Origin: JBDRMV01 sp043811795
GTDB taxonomy: Bacteria; CG03
NCBI GenBank assembly: GCA_043811795.1
Contig: JBDRMV010000063.1
Span: 1-6,576, forward strand
Length of the DNA: 6,576 nucleotides
Direction: 5' to 3'
Positions 5,211 to 6,576 of this stretch are shown one piece after another. Every line of letters starts with the position of its first letter. Within the stretch, counting starts at the first letter, position 1. The position numbers and the translations under genes were made by a program. The notes below the pieces were generated by a model that made no database searches, was not told the DNA's origin, and saw only the letters and a list, made by a program, of their open reading frames with translations.

Positions 5211-6576
5211 AGTATTTTTTTGCTTTTTCGATGAGGCGTTTTGACTCGGCGTGAGCCGGGTCTATTTTAAGGACTTCTTTCCACTCTTTGATTGCTTTTT
5301 TATATTCTTTCTGCTCAAAATATTTTACGGCCGTGTTAAAGTGGTCGCCCTTTTTTATCTGCGCGTTTTTCTTTTCCGCTTCTTCTATTTTATTTTTAAT
5401 CTCAACGTTCTTTTTATCTTTCTTCAGGGCTTTTTTCCAGAGTGTGATTGCTTTCTCAATTTCCCCGTTCTTATACTTTTCATCCGCTTCATTCATCAGT
5501 TTTTCCGCCTCTTCCTTTCCTTTATTCTTTTTTTCCTTTTCAGGTTTCTTTTTTTCGGGCATTGCTTTTGTCTTTGCAATAAGGCGTTTTGATTCGGCGT
5601 GGTCGGGGTCGAATTTCAGAACTTCTTTCCATTCCCTGACGGCTTTTTTATACTCTCCGTTTTCAAAGAGAGCCACCCCCCTGTTAAAGTGGTCTCCTTT
5701 TTTTAGCTGGACAATCTTTTTCTCCGCCTCTTCTATTTTATTTTTGATTTTTGCATTCTTTTTATCTTTCTTCAGAACTTTCTTCCATAGGACGATGGCG
5801 CCCTGAATTTCTCCGTTCTTATACATATCGTCGGCGCCGCTCAAAATTTCCGAGCGGGTCATTTTTTTCTTAATCTTTTTTGCCGCTCCCGGTTCCTTCA
5901 CCATTACCTTTCCCCATGCATACGACAACGAAGCCCTGTGTGTCGCCTCTAAAAACTTAAACGGCTGGTAAGCGTAGTCGAGCTGACATCCCTTTACCCT
6001 GACGCTCAGCCCCGCCGTCATCCAGTCGGTGTCATAGTTTAACCGGTAACCCGCTCTTATACACAGGGTGTTTTTAAACCAGTATTCAATTCCGAGGTCG
6101 GACCGGAATTTATTATCAATCGGCTGCGCCCAGTCCATTGCAGCCAGCAGTTGATGCCTGCTGCGCCGGAGAATCCGGTAACTGATTCCCGCTTTAATAT
6201 TAACGGGAAGCGGGTCTCCTTCCGCATCAAACTTAACCTCTGTGCCGACATTCTGAATACAGAAACCTGCGCGCATTTTCTCACGCAGAATATAGAAAGC
6301 GCCCAGGTCAATACCGAGGGCAAAGGCGGATTCGCTGTATATTGCCCGCTGAATAAATTTCAGGTTACCGCCGAGAGAGAGTCCCTTAAAGGGATAAGCG
6401 TATGCAAAGTTCAGACACTGGTCCGAGGCCTTAAAAGTGCCTACCGGTTCAAAGGAATCCGTTGTTCTTAAGAGAGTGCCGTAATCGAGATATGTAATGG
6501 ACGCCCCCATTGTTCCCGCTTTCCCGAACGGATGAACGTAACCGAGAAATCCCGTATTAATACCGGCAAGCCACTG
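5209..6576 (-). CDS. PorV/PorQ-like outer-membrane barrel fused to TPR repeats (5' end outside window)
   Basis: The frame is open from the right edge to TAG at 5211-5209, giving 455 residues with the N-terminus and signal peptide missing. The ATG at 6510 is internal: the 22 preceding codons (QWLAGINTGFLGYVHPFGKA and on) belong to the protein. Residues 1 to about 225 follow the PorV/PorQ (UPF0164-like) pattern: QWLAGINTGFLGY, a GTMGASITYLDYG strand, GIDLGAFYI, CIQNVGTEVKF, LGIEYWFKNTLCIRAGYR and LDYAYQPF..HRASLSYAWGK. PorV itself is a barrel that carries secreted cargo in type IX secretion, and related barrels occur in bacteria without it. Residues about 243 to the end hold two near-identical TPR units of about 93 residues, joined by a Lys/Glu-rich linker. 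TPRs bind proteins and here would face the periplasm. The gene runs toward alaS on the same strand. Its base composition resembles alaS, not the AT-rich block. Confidence 0.8.
   Translation of the reverse strand, partial: QWLAGINTGFLGYVHPFGKAGTMGASITYLDYGTLLRTTDSFEPVGTFKASDQCLNFAYAYPFKGLSLGGNLKFIQRAIYSESAFALGIDLGAFYILREKMRAGFCIQNVGTEVKFDAEGDPLPVNIKAGISYRILRRSRHQLLAAMDWAQPIDNKFRSDLGIEYWFKNTLCIRAGYRLNYDTDWMTAGLSVRVKGCQLDYAYQPFKFLEATHRASLSYAWGKVMVKEPGAAKKIKKKMTRSEILSGADDMYKNGEIQGAIVLWKKVLKKDKKNAKIKNKIEEAEKKIVQLKKGDHFNRGVALFENGEYKKAVREWKEVLKFDPDHAESKRLIAKTKAMPEKKKPEKEKKNKGKEEAEKLMNEADEKYKNGEIEKAITLWKKALKKDKKNVEIKNKIEEAEKKNAQIKKGDHFNTAVKYFEQKEYKKAIKEWKEVLKIDPAHAESKRLIEKAKKY
5212..5490 (-). repeat. 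TPR unit B, tandem copy within the barrel-TPR gene
   Basis: Its 93 residues (EADEKYKNGE...IEKAKKY) align without gaps to unit A at 5560-5838, with 67 of 93 positions identical by my hand count, including a fully identical IKNKIEEAEK. Similarity is also visible in the DNA, for example GTTAAAGTGGTC at 5335 and 5682 on the plus strand. It is therefore an intragenic duplication and not only convergent TPR consensus. Confidence 0.85.
5560..5838 (-). repeat. TPR unit A, tandem copy within the barrel-TPR gene
   Basis: Its 93 residues (GADDMYKNGE...IAKTKAM) are the first of the two copies. Each unit contains two TPR-like helix pairs (YKNGEIQGAIVLWKKVLKKD and FENGEYKKAVREWKEVLKFD) joined by a charged helix. 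A 23-residue linker of mainly Lys, Glu and Pro (5491-5559) separates it from unit B. Confidence 0.85.

Noticed and set aside
5288..5806. 172-residue plus-strand ORF rich in Phe and Ser
   Set aside because: It is the antisense reading of the Lys/Glu-rich TPR region, which produces long Phe-rich shadow frames. It looks membrane-like only for that reason.
6057..6471. Alternative-frame ORFs on both strands in the barrel region
   Set aside because: They overlap the PorV/PorQ-like frame, which shows family motifs and is open to the window edge.

Overview
The window reads as a chromosomal piece from a Gram-negative (two-membrane) bacterium. It encodes two probable outer-membrane beta-barrel proteins, one of them a PorV/PorQ-type barrel fused to TPR repeats. 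That barrel type and the repeat content fit a deep-branching, mostly uncultured lineage of the Elusimicrobiota/Omnitrophota kind. The phylum is a guess from gene type, not a demonstrated placement.

Layout. (1) Positions 1-2222, minus strand, hold the first 740 codons of alanyl-tRNA synthetase (alaS). It has a compact promoter and a leader of about 30 nt, and its 3' end lies beyond the left edge. (2) Positions about 2281-5210 are a visibly AT-rich block whose genes all run on the plus strand, against both flanking genes. In order they are a small GIY-YIG-fold protein, a 31-codon ORF, a secreted small beta-barrel, a secreted NHL-type beta-propeller, and a secreted protein resembling the start of an NlpC/P60-like hydrolase that appears cut short. 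(3) Positions 5209-6576, minus strand, hold the PorV/PorQ-like barrel plus duplicated TPR units. Its 5' end lies beyond the right edge.

The most distinctive structure is a family of short palindromic repeats built on GGACGTCCCCATTTTCC. Copies sit at both ends of the AT-rich block and a degenerate one lies between its genes. The block is bounded by an exact 14-bp inverted pair (2311-2324 and 5107-5120). It also lies between direct copies of a 23-bp sequence (2280-2302 and 5132-5154) inside longer, looser similarity. Three ORFs end inside or exactly at palindromic repeats. No transposase is present. The arrangement suggests a non-autonomous, REP/MITE-like repeat family that has brought in or trapped a cargo block between two genes that may once have been adjacent (PorV-TPR then alaS, both minus strand).

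Functionally, the flanks are translation housekeeping and envelope. The block encodes mostly exported proteins of unknown role. I do not see a complete defence, secretion or biosynthetic system. No tRNA, rRNA, CRISPR array or T-box was recognised, and every gene-free gap is shorter than 180 bp.
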